Shown: positions 1 to 5,679 of the stretch, piece by piece
Numbering within the stretch: position 1 is the first letter of the stretch
Layout: every line of letters begins with the position of its first letter
Source of the DNA: an uncultured Methylocystaceae bacterium
GTDB lineage: Bacteria; Pseudomonadota; Alphaproteobacteria; Rhizobiales; Beijerinckiaceae
Direction: 5' to 3'
DNA length: 7,524 bases
NCBI GenBank assembly: GCA_945956975.1
Contig: CAMFKC010000101.1
Span: 1 to 7,524 of the forward strand
The notes under the pieces: model-generated
What the model saw: only the letters and a program-made list of their open reading frames with translations
The model's database searches: none
Told to the model about the DNA's origin: nothing
Translations under genes and position numbers: made by a program

Positions 1-27
1 GCGCTAACCGGGCTGCGCTACACTCCG
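1..27 (-). tRNA. tRNA-Pro, 5' part only (cut by window edge)
   Basis: Read on the minus strand from position 27, the sequence begins CGGAGTG (5' half of the acceptor stem), then TA at tRNA positions 8-9. A D-arm follows, with GCGC stems around an AGCCCGGTTA loop that contains the usual GG. This matches the 5' end of bacterial tRNA-Pro, whose unusual C1 start is diagnostic. The anticodon, T-arm and 3' half lie beyond position 1, so the isoacceptor cannot be read. A promoter sits immediately upstream at 37-65, and the gene follows the MerR gene on the same strand. Amino-acid identity comes from recognising the 5' half only. Confidence 0.88.
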
Positions 28-36
28 ACTGCGCCG

Positions 37-65
37 CTTATAGAGAAGCGTTTCGCAGCGCGCAA
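37..65 (-). promoter_or_regulatory. Probable sigma-70-type promoter of the tRNA-Pro gene
   Basis: On the minus strand a -35-like TTGCGC (65-60) is followed after 17 bases by TATAAG (42-37), which matches the -10 consensus at 5 of 6 positions. Transcription would begin near position 30, giving a leader of only a few bases before the tRNA 5' end at 27. The -35 match is weak (3 of 6). The spacing, the good -10 and the position all fit a tRNA promoter. It lies wholly between the MerR stop codon and the tRNA. Confidence 0.6.
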
Positions 66-72
66 CGCGCTG
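56..72. repeat. Perfect 7-bp inverted repeat between the MerR gene and tRNA-Pro
   Basis: CAGCGCG and CGCGCTG surround a 3-base loop (CAA on the plus strand). It lies 12 bases after the MerR stop codon and covers the -35 of the tRNA promoter. It has no U-tract on the minus strand, so it is not a standard intrinsic terminator of the MerR gene. It could be a weak 3'-end hairpin, or simply a chance product of GC-rich sequence. Confidence 0.4.
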
Positions 73-83
73 GCGGCGCTTTT

Positions 84-557
84 TCAGGGAGATCGCGCGG
101 CGCGCAGGATGCGCGCGCAATCGGCGAGCTCGCGCGCAAGTTCCGCGATCTGGGCCGCTGCTTCGAGGGGCGGGGCGGGCGGCGCGCGCCCGGCCTCGCC
201 CTCCGCCGCCGTCTCGTCCTGCACGAGCGCCTCGTCGTCGTCCTCGCCGAGCGCCAGCGCAGCCTGCGCGGGCGACAAGGGGACGCCCGCGCGCACCGAG
301 GCGACGACGGCGCGCATGCCGTTTTCCTTGAAAAGGCGCTGCACGCCCTTGATCGTGTAGCCCTCGCCGTAGAGCAGGTGCTTGATCGTGCGAACCAGTT
401 CGACGTCGTCCGGCCGGTAGTAGCGCCGGCCGCCGGTGCGCTTCATCGGTTTGATCTGCGCGAAGCGCGTCTCCCAGAAACGCAGGACGTGCTGCGGCAG
501 GCCGAGGTCGTCGGCGACCTCGCTGATGGTGCGAAAGGCGTCTGGGCTCTTTTCCAT
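84..557 (-). CDS. MerR-family transcriptional regulator
   Basis: This is a predicted cytoplasmic DNA-binding protein of 157 residues. The N-terminal winged helix-turn-helix of the MerR family spans about residues 10-77. It contains ISEVADDLGLP, LRFWETRF and the wing motif GGRRYYRPDDVELV, followed by YGEGYTIKGVQRLF. The rest is a low-complexity acidic and Ala/Pro-rich linker (about 105-132) and a short C-terminal helix. There is no metal-binding Cys cluster and no recognisable effector domain, so the inducer is unknown. I chose the ATG at 557 because the protein then begins MEKSPDAFRT, like alphaproteobacterial relatives as I recall them. A GTG at 569 would add four residues. The gene follows ihfA by 61 bases on the same strand and precedes tRNA-Pro. 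This position after ihfA is conserved in alphaproteobacteria, but the regulated genes are not known from the sequence. Confidence 0.93.
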   Translation of the reverse strand: MEKSPDAFRTISEVADDLGLPQHVLRFWETRFAQIKPMKRTGGRRYYRPDDVELVRTIKHLLYGEGYTIKGVQRLFKENGMRAVVASVRAGVPLSPAQAALALGEDDDEALVQDETAAEGEAGRAPPAPPLEAAAQIAELARELADCARILRAARSP

Positions 558-618
558 GCGCAGGCTCACGGCGCCGAAGCGAATCGGCGGCCCATTCTAG
601 CGTCTGCGCGCTGTTTGC

Positions 619-972
619 TCAGTCCTCGGCTTCGTTGTCGACGAACTGGCCATTGATCCGGGCCTTCAGCACGTGCGACGCCTTGAAGACGATCACGCGA
701 CGCGGCGAGATCGCGGCTTCGACTCCGGTCTTCGGATTGCGCCCGACGCGCTCGCCCTTGGCGCGGACGATGAAGGACCCGAAGGAAGACAGTTTGACCG
801 TTTCGCCGCCGGCGATCACGTCAGAGATTTCGCCCAGGACCGTTTCGACCATCGCCGCCGATTCGGCGCGCGACAGACCGACCGCACGGTAAACGGCGTC
901 CGCAAGGTCCGAACGCGTAATCGTTCGGGAGGGACCGGTGGAATTATTGTCTGAGAGGCCGTCCGAAATCAT
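619..972 (-). CDS. ihfA: Integration host factor subunit alpha
   Basis: IHF alpha pairs with IHF beta to bind and sharply bend DNA, assisting nucleoid architecture, recombination and promoter activation. The HU/IHF fold covers about residues 16-108 of 117. It includes ITRSDLADAVYRAVGLSR, GETVKLSSFGSF and the DNA-contacting arm RNPKTG (78-83), whose proline (80) intercalates at the kink. The TVKLSSFGSF segment and the order fabH-ihfA-MerR favour IHF alpha over HU or IHF beta. The start at 972 gives a 15-residue N-terminal extension (MISDGLSDNN...) before the conserved core. The open frame continues upstream to a TTG at 1038, but that stretch (MAGLGAAGWR...) is not like the family. No strong Shine-Dalgarno is visible before 972. 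The gene is 142 bases after fabH, so it may have its own promoter. Confidence 0.93.
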   Translation of the reverse strand: MISDGLSDNNSTGPSRTITRSDLADAVYRAVGLSRAESAAMVETVLGEISDVIAGGETVKLSSFGSFIVRAKGERVGRNPKTGVEAAISPRRVIVFKASHVLKARINGQFVDNEAED

Positions 973-1070
973 GGGTAAGCTCAGTCGAAAATGAATGATG
1001 GATAAAACGCGCCAGCCGGCAGCCCCCAAACCTGCCAAACGCGACTTATGTTAATCGCCGTAACGCTAGA

Positions 1071-1093
1071 ACTGCAAGCCAAATCGCTGCAGT
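1071..1093 (-). repeat. Inverted repeat after fabH (possible weak hairpin)
   Basis: ACTGCA (1071-1076) and TGCAGT (1088-1093) are exact inverted copies with 11 bases between them. Allowing one bulged base extends the stem to about 8 bp with a 6-base loop. It lies 21 bases after the fabH stop codon on the minus strand, in the fabH-ihfA gap. The following bases (TCTAGCG) contain no U-run, so it is not a clear terminator. An operator for ihfA is possible but unsupported. The rest of the gap at 973-1114 shows only poor promoter matches. Confidence 0.3.
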
Positions 1094-1114
1094 CCGTATC
1101 CATGCAAGTACACG

Positions 1115-2113
1115 TTACCAGCGGATAATCGCCGCGCCCCAGGTAAACCCGCCGCCCACGGCTTCGATCATCACGACATCCCCCCGCTTGATCCGCCCGT
1201 CGCGCACGGCGACATCGAGCGCGAGCGGAATGGAGGCGGCTGACGTATTGCCGTGCAGCGCCACCGTCTTCACGACCTTCTCTGGCGCTATGCCGAGCTT
1301 CTCGGCGGAGGCGTCGATGATGCGGGCATTGGCCTGATGCGGAACGAACCAATCGAGGGTCTTCGCGTCGACGCCGGATTCGGCGAAGGAATCGAGCATG
1401 ACGTCGGCGACCTGTCCGACGGCGTGCCGGAAGACGTCCTTGCCGAGCATGCGCAGGTGGCCGACCGTGCCGGTGCTCGAAGGCCCGCCGTCGACGTAGA
1501 GTTTCTCGCGATGGCGGCCGTCGGAGCGCAGGTGCGACGACAGCACGCCGCGCCCGTCAGCGCTGGCCGGTTGCGCTTCCATGACGATGGCGCCCGCGCC
1601 GTCGCCGAACAGGACGCAGGTCGTCCGGTCGTTCCAGTCCAGCAGGCGCGAAAACGTCTCCGCTCCGATCACCAGCGCCCGCTTGTGCGAGCCCGAGCGC
1701 AGGAACTTGTCCGCGGTCGAGACGGCGAACACGAAGCCCGAGCAGACTGCCTGCAGATCGAAGGCGACCCCCTTGGTGACGCCGAGCGCGGCCTGGATCT
1801 GCGTCGCGGTCGAGGGAAACGTGTAGTCCGGCGTCGATGTCGCGCAGATGATGAGGTCGATGCTTGCAGCGTCCACGCCCGCGCTGGCGAGCGCGCGCCG
1901 CGCGGCTTCGGTTCCGAGCATCGAGGTCGTCTCGCCCTCGGCCGCGATGTGGCGCTCGCGAATGCCCGTGCGCTGGACGATCCAGTCGGACGTCGTATCG
2001 ACCATCTTCTCGAGGTCTTCGTTGGTCAGGGTCTTCGCCGGCAAATAGGCGCCGACGCCGAGGACCACCGAGCGCAAGCCGGGCATGTTGGTTTCTTGTG
2101 CGCCGTCGGACAT
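1115..2113 (-). CDS. fabH: Beta-ketoacyl-ACP synthase III (FabH)
   Basis: FabH condenses an acyl-CoA primer, usually acetyl-CoA, with malonyl-ACP to start type II fatty-acid synthesis in the cytoplasm. The thiolase-fold protein is 332 residues from this start. The catalytic triad is visible as Cys124 in AVCSGF, His259 in PHQANARI and Asn289 in HGNTSAA. The C-terminal GGGFTWGA motif is also present, as are the N-terminal RTGIRERH and the STPDYTFPSTA segment. All are intact, so the enzyme should be active. The start at 2113 lies 9 bases after the plsX stop, with AAGGA at the end of plsX as a distant ribosome site. An internal ATG at 2086 would give a protein beginning MPGLRSVVLG, closer to the usual FabH N-terminus. 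Adjacency to plsX is the standard lipid-synthesis arrangement and implies co-transcription. Confidence 0.97.
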   Translation of the reverse strand: MSDGAQETNMPGLRSVVLGVGAYLPAKTLTNEDLEKMVDTTSDWIVQRTGIRERHIAAEGETTSMLGTEAARRALASAGVDAASIDLIICATSTPDYTFPSTATQIQAALGVTKGVAFDLQAVCSGFVFAVSTADKFLRSGSHKRALVIGAETFSRLLDWNDRTTCVLFGDGAGAIVMEAQPASADGRGVLSSHLRSDGRHREKLYVDGGPSSTGTVGHLRMLGKDVFRHAVGQVADVMLDSFAESGVDAKTLDWFVPHQANARIIDASAEKLGIAPEKVVKTVALHGNTSAASIPLALDVAVRDGRIKRGDVVMIEAVGGGFTWGAAIIRW

Positions 2114-2122
2114 GGGGGTGCG

Positions 2123-3193
2123 TTATCCTTGGGGTTCTTCGTCCGGCGCAGACGCGGCGGCGCTCGCCTCGGCCTCGCTCGAAAGGGTGATGGTCTCGCG
2201 GATCTTGTCGAGGAGCTTGTGCTTGGACATGTCGTAGCCAAGCTCGATCGCGCCGGCGAAGCCGACAGAATCCATGCTGCCGTGGCTCTTGATGATGACG
2301 CCGTCGAGGCCGAGGAACAGGCCGCCGTTGACCCGGCGCGGGTCGATCTTTTCCTTCAGCGCCTTGAAGGCGCCGCGCGCCATCAGGGCGCCGAGCTTCG
2401 AGGTCAGCGAGGAGCGGAAGGCGTCGCGCATGTATTGCGCGATCTGCTTGGCGGTTCCCTCCGCCGTCTTGAGCGCGATATTGCCGGTGAAGCCTTCCGT
2501 GACGACCACGTCGACCGTTCCCTTGCCGAGATCGTCGCCCTCCACGAAGCCCCGATAGTCGAGCGTCGGGATATTGGCCTCGCGCAGGCGGCGCGAGGCG
2601 GCCTTCACTTCTTCGAGACCCTTGATTTCTTCCGTGCCGACGTTGAGCAGACCCACGGTCGGGCGGTCGATGTCGAAGAAGATCCGCGCCATGGCCGATC
2701 CCATAATCGCGAGGTCGAACAGGTGCTCGGCGTCCGCCCCGATCGTCGCGCCGACATCGAGCACGATGGACTCGCCGCGCAACGTCGGCCAGATGCCGGC
2801 CAGCGCCGGGCGCTCGATGCCCGGCAGCATGTGCAGGCAGATTTTCGACATCGCCATCAGCGCGCCGGTATTGCCGGCTGAAACCGCGGCGGCCGCCTCG
2901 CCCTTTTTCACCGCGTCGATCGCAAGCCACATGGACGAGCCGCGTCGGCCGGAACGCACGGCCTGGCTCGGTTTGTCGTCGTTCTTCACGACCACGTCGG
3001 TGTGCCGGATTTCGGAGACGGCCGCCAGGCGCGGGTGCTGTTCGATCAGCGGCCGGATTTGCTTCTCGTCGCCGAAGAACAGATAGGACGTGTCCGGCCT
3101 CCGGTCGCGGGCAATGGCGGCGCCGGGCACGACCACGGAGGGACCGAAGTCGCCGCCCATGGCGTCGAGCGCGATCCGCACGCCATTCGTCAT
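2123..3193 (-). CDS. plsX: Phosphate acyltransferase PlsX
   Basis: PlsX converts acyl-ACP and phosphate to acyl-phosphate, which PlsY uses to acylate glycerol-3-phosphate in the first step of phospholipid synthesis. It is a peripheral, soluble enzyme. The 356-residue length fits the family. Motifs in order are DAMGGD (10-15), SAGNTGA (105-111), VLDVGATIGAD (144-154), LNVGTEEIKG (183-192), VVVTEGFTGNIALK (229-242) and SHGSMDSVGFAGAI (303-316). The last 20 residues are Ala/Glu/Ser-rich and outside the conserved fold. The ATG at 3193 is preceded by GGAG about 11 bases away, and the protein starts just before the invariant DAMGGD, so the start is firm. fabH follows after 9 bases. A 125-base leader with a palindrome and a possible promoter separates it from the DUF177 gene. 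Confidence 0.97.
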   Translation of the reverse strand: MTNGVRIALDAMGGDFGPSVVVPGAAIARDRRPDTSYLFFGDEKQIRPLIEQHPRLAAVSEIRHTDVVVKNDDKPSQAVRSGRRGSSMWLAIDAVKKGEAAAAVSAGNTGALMAMSKICLHMLPGIERPALAGIWPTLRGESIVLDVGATIGADAEHLFDLAIMGSAMARIFFDIDRPTVGLLNVGTEEIKGLEEVKAASRRLREANIPTLDYRGFVEGDDLGKGTVDVVVTEGFTGNIALKTAEGTAKQIAQYMRDAFRSSLTSKLGALMARGAFKALKEKIDPRRVNGGLFLGLDGVIIKSHGSMDSVGFAGAIELGYDMSKHKLLDKIRETITLSSEAEASAAASAPDEEPQG

Positions 3194-3240
3194 CTGCGCT
3201 GAGGCTCCGTCAAACGCCCGGCCTTGATTGCGGGCGGCGG

Positions 3241-3268
3241 ACCATAGCCGCTGGGGCGGCTATGGCAA
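3241..3268 (-). promoter_or_regulatory. Possible promoter of plsX-fabH with an embedded palindrome
   Basis: On the minus strand TTGCCA (3268-3263) matches the -35 consensus TTGACA at 5 of 6 positions. TATGGT (3246-3241) matches TATAAT at 4 of 6, with a 16-base spacer. Initiation would fall near 3234, about 40 bases before the plsX ATG. The spacer and the inner edges of both boxes are covered by a perfect inverted repeat (3242-3265). The match is by eye and unproven. Alphaproteobacterial promoters often diverge from this consensus. Confidence 0.35.
3242..3265. repeat. Perfect 10-bp inverted repeat in the plsX leader
   Basis: CCATAGCCGC (3242-3251) and GCGGCTATGG (3256-3265) are exact inverted copies around TGGG. 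No other gap in the window has a perfect palindrome this long. In minus-strand RNA it would form a stable 10-bp hairpin with a 4-base loop, but no U-run follows, so it is not a standard terminator of the upstream DUF177 gene. A T5 run lies 6 bases away on the plus-strand side, where no gene ends. The palindrome sits between the two boxes of a possible promoter, so it may be an operator. An mRNA processing or stability hairpin is the alternative. Confidence 0.75.
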
Positions 3269-3318
3269 CCGGTTTTTGGCGCGTTCTGAGCGCGCGGGAC
3301 GCGGGCGACGGCCTGAGT

Positions 3319-3918
3319 TCAAGCCTTATCGCCAGGATCGGCCTTGCGCGCGCCCAAGGGGGCGAAGGGCGAGACCGTTGCGGGCGGCGGACCTGGTTCG
3401 TCGAAAGCCGCGCCAGGCTTGCGCGGATAGGGGTCGATGCCCAGCGTGAGGAATTCCGAAGCCAAGGCGCCGAGGTCGATCCGGCCGCCGACGATCTCGT
3501 CGGGGGCGTCGAGATCTTCCATCCCCTCCTCCTCATCGTCGATCGGCGGACGGGCCTCGCGCCGGCGGCGGGAAGTGCGCTCGTCGTGCGCGCGCACGGG
3601 CCGCGTGTTGCGGGGAGTCACGAATTCGACGTCCACCGGCTCGACAATCGCGGCCTCGAAATCATCCAGGCTGACCACGCAGGTCAGCGTGGCGCGCGCC
3701 GTCACCTCGCCGGTGACGTGCAACCCGTCCTTGCCGCGATGCGCGATGTGCAGTCTCGCGGCGGCCGACGACAGTGCGACGATCCCGTTGAGCGTCGCCA
3801 GCGCCTCGAGTTGCCCGGGATTGGCTTCGATCACGACATCCGCGCCATGAGGCGGAATTTCCGAGACCGCGATCGGCGACGACCAGACCGGCAGTTCGTG
3901 CGGTTCGTCCCTGCTCAT
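3319..3918 (-). CDS. DUF177 / YceD-family protein
   Basis: This is a 199-residue soluble protein of the DUF177 (YceD) family. Its bacterial members sit beside ribosomal protein L32 or plsX-fabH genes, and a plastid relative is implicated in 23S rRNA accumulation; the biochemical role is not settled. Visible family features are the central TLTCVVSLDDFEAAIVEPVDVEF (about 78-100) and the C-terminal block RIDLGALASEFLTLGIDPYPRKPGA (146-170). A variable, highly charged linker with RRRRE and DDEEEG lies between them. Only one cysteine (Cys80) is present at the core motif, so a zinc-binding Cys pair is not evident. The ATG at 3918 overlaps the stop codon of the preceding chaperone gene as ATGA, implying translational coupling. 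rpmF, the usual partner in gammaproteobacteria, is absent from the gap before plsX. Confidence 0.9.
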   Translation of the reverse strand: MSRDEPHELPVWSSPIAVSEIPPHGADVVIEANPGQLEALATLNGIVALSSAAARLHIAHRGKDGLHVTGEVTARATLTCVVSLDDFEAAIVEPVDVEFVTPRNTRPVRAHDERTSRRRREARPPIDDEEEGMEDLDAPDEIVGGRIDLGALASEFLTLGIDPYPRKPGAAFDEPGPPPATVSPFAPLGARKADPGDKA

Positions 3919-4451
3919 GGCTTCTCCTGCGGCGCGGGGAAAGGAATCGGCCCTTTCTGGAACGCCGCTGGCGGCGCGGCGGCCATCGCCGCCTCCGCGG
4001 ACAGCGCGTAGCGCGCGAGCGGCGCGGCGACGCCGGCGTCCGCGCTGCCATAGACATTGCGCGCGAGAGCTTCGGCAAGCGCCGTCTCGCCACCGGGCAG
4101 CGCCGCCTCATAGGCGGTTCGGCGGCCGTTGTAGTCGGCCGCGTATCTGGCGATCCGCTTGGGCACGGCCAGATCCCCGACGCCCATCTCGCGCAAGGCG
4201 CGGTCGAGCGCGCGGAATATTTCGTCGGACAGCGCCTGCGCCAGCGCAGGTCCGGGTTCGGGCGACGCCGCCAGCCGACGGATCACGAGAAACGCATGCA
4301 GCACGAGCATGTCGAACCGCCCCTCCAGCGTATCCGGCACATTATACGGGGCAAGAAAAAGCTCGGGGCGCCGCGCCGCGGCCATGATCTCGCCGTACAG
4401 ACGCTCTGCCGTCTCGGCGTCGGGCTTACGGGAAAACAGCTTGAATATCAT
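3915..4451 (-). CDS. Ubiquinol-cytochrome c chaperone family protein (CBP3-like)
   Basis: This 178-residue protein belongs to the ubiquinol-cytochrome c chaperone family, related to mitochondrial CBP3/UQCC1, which assists cytochrome b maturation in assembly of the respiratory bc1 complex. The bacterial role is inferred from that homology. Family features are LYGEIMAAARRPELF (18-32), YNVPDTLEGRFDMLVLHAFLVIRRL (36-60) and the strongly conserved ALREMGVGDLAVPKRI (85-100), followed by an NGRRTAYEAAL helix. It is mainly helical with no signal peptide or membrane segment, so it should be cytoplasmic or peripheral. The last 25 residues are Ala/Pro-rich. The ATG at 4451 gives the expected N-terminus (MIFKLFSRKP), though its ribosome site is weak. 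The gene begins the minus-strand block, divergent from bamE, and overlaps the DUF177 start by 4 bases. Confidence 0.93.
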   Translation of the reverse strand: MIFKLFSRKPDAETAERLYGEIMAAARRPELFLAPYNVPDTLEGRFDMLVLHAFLVIRRLAASPEPGPALAQALSDEIFRALDRALREMGVGDLAVPKRIARYAADYNGRRTAYEAALPGGETALAEALARNVYGSADAGVAAPLARYALSAEAAMAAAPPAAFQKGPIPFPAPQEKP

Positions 4452-4537
4452 GGCTTGGAACTCTGTAGGCTACGGCGGCTGAAGCGCGGCGACCTTGCAT
4501 TTGGCCGTCCCGGGGGTTAGGCATCGCCGGTCGTCGA

Positions 4538-4565
4538 TGCAAGTCCGAATTTGCAAGTGCGAATT
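4538..4565. repeat. Tandem 14-base direct repeat in the divergent promoter region
   Basis: TGCAAGTCCGAATT (4538-4551) is followed directly by TGCAAGTGCGAATT (4552-4565), differing at one base. It lies near the middle of the 194-base gap (4452-4645) between the divergent chaperone and bamE genes. That gap must hold promoters for both. I could not assign convincing -35/-10 boxes in either direction. The repeat is AT-richer than its surroundings and is the only ordered element seen there. It could be a pair of protein-binding sites or a slippage duplication. Confidence 0.7.
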
Positions 4566-4634
4566 TGGGGTCGCGGCGGCGGGCGCGCCAGATGCCTTGG
4601 TTGTGTGCGATCTGCTGGATCGCGATGAAGACGC

Positions 4635-4638
4635 GGAG
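4635..4638 (+). promoter_or_regulatory. Ribosome binding site deciding the bamE start
   Basis: GGAG is followed by a 7-base spacer and the ATG at 4646. This favours 4646 over ATG codons at 4625 or 4670. A second purine-rich stretch (GGGGGAAAA, 4654-4662) would serve the 4670 ATG less well but cannot be excluded. Confidence 0.6.
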
Positions 4639-4645
4639 CGTGGGA

Positions 4646-5122
4646 ATGGCCTTGGGGGAAAAGCGGCGCATGTTGTCGCCGGCGCGTGTGGCTCTCGTCG
4701 TGGCTCTCGCCGCCCCGCTCGGCGCCTGTTCGACCGGCGGCATTCCCGGTCTGAGCTATGACGGCGTCGTGCAGCGCGGCTATCAGGCCGACGCCACGAC
4801 CATGAACCAGCTCAAGAACGGCCTCTCGAAAGAGAAGACCCTCGCCCTGCTCGGCACGCCTTCCACGACCTCCACGGTCGGCGGCGACGCTTGGTACTAC
4901 GTCAGCCAGACGGTCACCCGCGACGTCGCGTTCCTGCAGCCGCGCGTGACCGACCAGCGGGTCCTCGCCGTCTATTTCGGCAGGGGCGGCATCGACCGCG
5001 TCGCCAATTACGGCCTACAGGACGGCAAGCTGTTCGACTATGTCTCGCGCACCACGCCGACAGCGGGCGGCGACGAGAGCTTCGTCCAGCAAATGCTCAA
5101 GGGCCTGCTGAAGTTCTCGTAA
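4646..5122 (+). CDS. bamE: Outer membrane protein assembly factor BamE (SmpA/OmlA lipoprotein)
   Basis: BamE is a periplasm-facing lipoprotein of the BAM complex that inserts beta-barrel proteins into the outer membrane. The 158-residue protein has a lipoprotein signal: basic n-region (GEKRR), hydrophobic VALVVALAAP, then lipobox LGAC with lipidated Cys28. Ser29 at +2 is compatible with outer-membrane sorting. The SmpA/OmlA fold follows, with TTMNQLKNGLSKEKTLALLGTPST (51-74) and WYYVSQTV (83-90). These match the family pattern of an early helix, LLGxPS and WYY. The start at 4646 is supported by GGAG at 4635-4638. ATG 4670 would still leave a complete signal peptide of 20 residues up to Cys. 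The frame remains open further upstream to 4565, but that part is not signal-like. A MOSC gene follows 10 bases after the stop. The upstream gene is divergent. Confidence 0.93.
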   Translation: MALGEKRRMLSPARVALVVALAAPLGACSTGGIPGLSYDGVVQRGYQADATTMNQLKNGLSKEKTLALLGTPSTTSTVGGDAWYYVSQTVTRDVAFLQPRVTDQRVLAVYFGRGGIDRVANYGLQDGKLFDYVSRTTPTAGGDESFVQQMLKGLLKFS

Positions 5123-5132
5123 GGGCGTCCGC

Positions 5133-5675
5133 GTGCCGCCGCATGTCGTCGCGGTCTCGAGCCGGCGCGGCCACCATTTTTCCAAGACGCCAGCGCTGTC
5201 GATCCGCCTCGTGGCGGGCCTGGGCGTGGAGGGCGACGGCCATTTCGGCGCGAAGGTGAAGCACCGCTCGCGGGCGATGAAGAACCCTAACCTGCCCAAC
5301 CTGCGGCAGGTTCATCTTCTGCAGGCGGAGTTCCTCGACACGCTCGCCGACAGCTTTGGCCCGGTCGGGCCCGGCGATCTCGGCGAGAACGTGCTGGTCC
5401 GCGATCTCGACCTGCTCGCCCTCCCCGCCGGGGCCCGCCTCAGGCTCGGCGCGTCGGCCGTCGTCGAACTGACCGGCCTGCGCAACCCCTGCGTCCAGAT
5501 CGATCGGTTCCGGCCTGGCATGATGGCGGCCTGCCTCGACAGGGACGCCGACGGGCGCCTGGTGCGCAAGAGCGGCGTGATGGGGATCGTCATTCAAAGC
5601 GGCGACGTCGCAGGCGGCGACGGCGTCTCGATCGAACTTCCGACCGGCCCGTTTCGTCCGATGGAGCCCGTTTGA
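5133..5675 (+). CDS. MOSC domain-containing protein
   Basis: This 180-residue protein consists almost entirely of a MOSC domain, the beta-rich fold shared with the molybdenum-cofactor sulfurase C-terminus and with YiiM/mARC-type proteins that handle sulfur or molybdenum cofactor. Visible family features are VAGLGVEGDGHFGAKV (27-42), NLRQVHLL (56-63), GPGDLGENVLVRDLDLLALPAGARL (79-103) and TGLRNPCVQID (114-124). Cys120 is the conserved cysteine expected to bind sulfur or cofactor. No ferredoxin or FAD domain and no membrane segment is attached, so the substrate and redox partner are unknown. The start is a GTG at 5133, 10 bases after the bamE stop, with AAGGG overlapping that stop as a plausible ribosome site. 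It is probably co-transcribed with bamE. The stop lies 4 bases from the stop of the convergent kinase gene. Confidence 0.92.
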   Translation: MPPHVVAVSSRRGHHFSKTPALSIRLVAGLGVEGDGHFGAKVKHRSRAMKNPNLPNLRQVHLLQAEFLDTLADSFGPVGPGDLGENVLVRDLDLLALPAGARLRLGASAVVELTGLRNPCVQIDRFRPGMMAACLDRDADGRLVRKSGVMGIVIQSGDVAGGDGVSIELPTGPFRPMEPV

Positions 5676-5679
5676 GGCG

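Noticed and set aside
109..360. Plus-strand Ser/Ala-rich frame opposite the MerR gene
   Set aside because: It is antisense to a clearly recognisable MerR protein, has low-complexity composition and no ribosome site.
1048..1065. TTAA-containing stretch before ihfA considered as a CtrA site
   Set aside because: The two half sites do not have the required TTAA-N7-TTAA spacing.
1253..2881. A 542-codon plus-strand open frame antisense to fabH and plsX
   Set aside because: It lies opposite two enzymes with intact catalytic motifs, is rich in Arg/Ala/His/Asp in the manner of GC-rich shadow frames, and has no recognisable domain.
1557..2930. A 457-codon minus-strand open frame overlapping plsX and fabH
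   Set aside because: It is an out-of-frame reading of those genes, very Arg/Gly-rich, with no domain signature.
4457..4463. GGAACTC near the chaperone start considered as an ECF/EcfG -35 element
   Set aside because: No matching -10 (such as CGTT) lies at the proper distance downstream, and its orientation toward bamE would give a very long leader.
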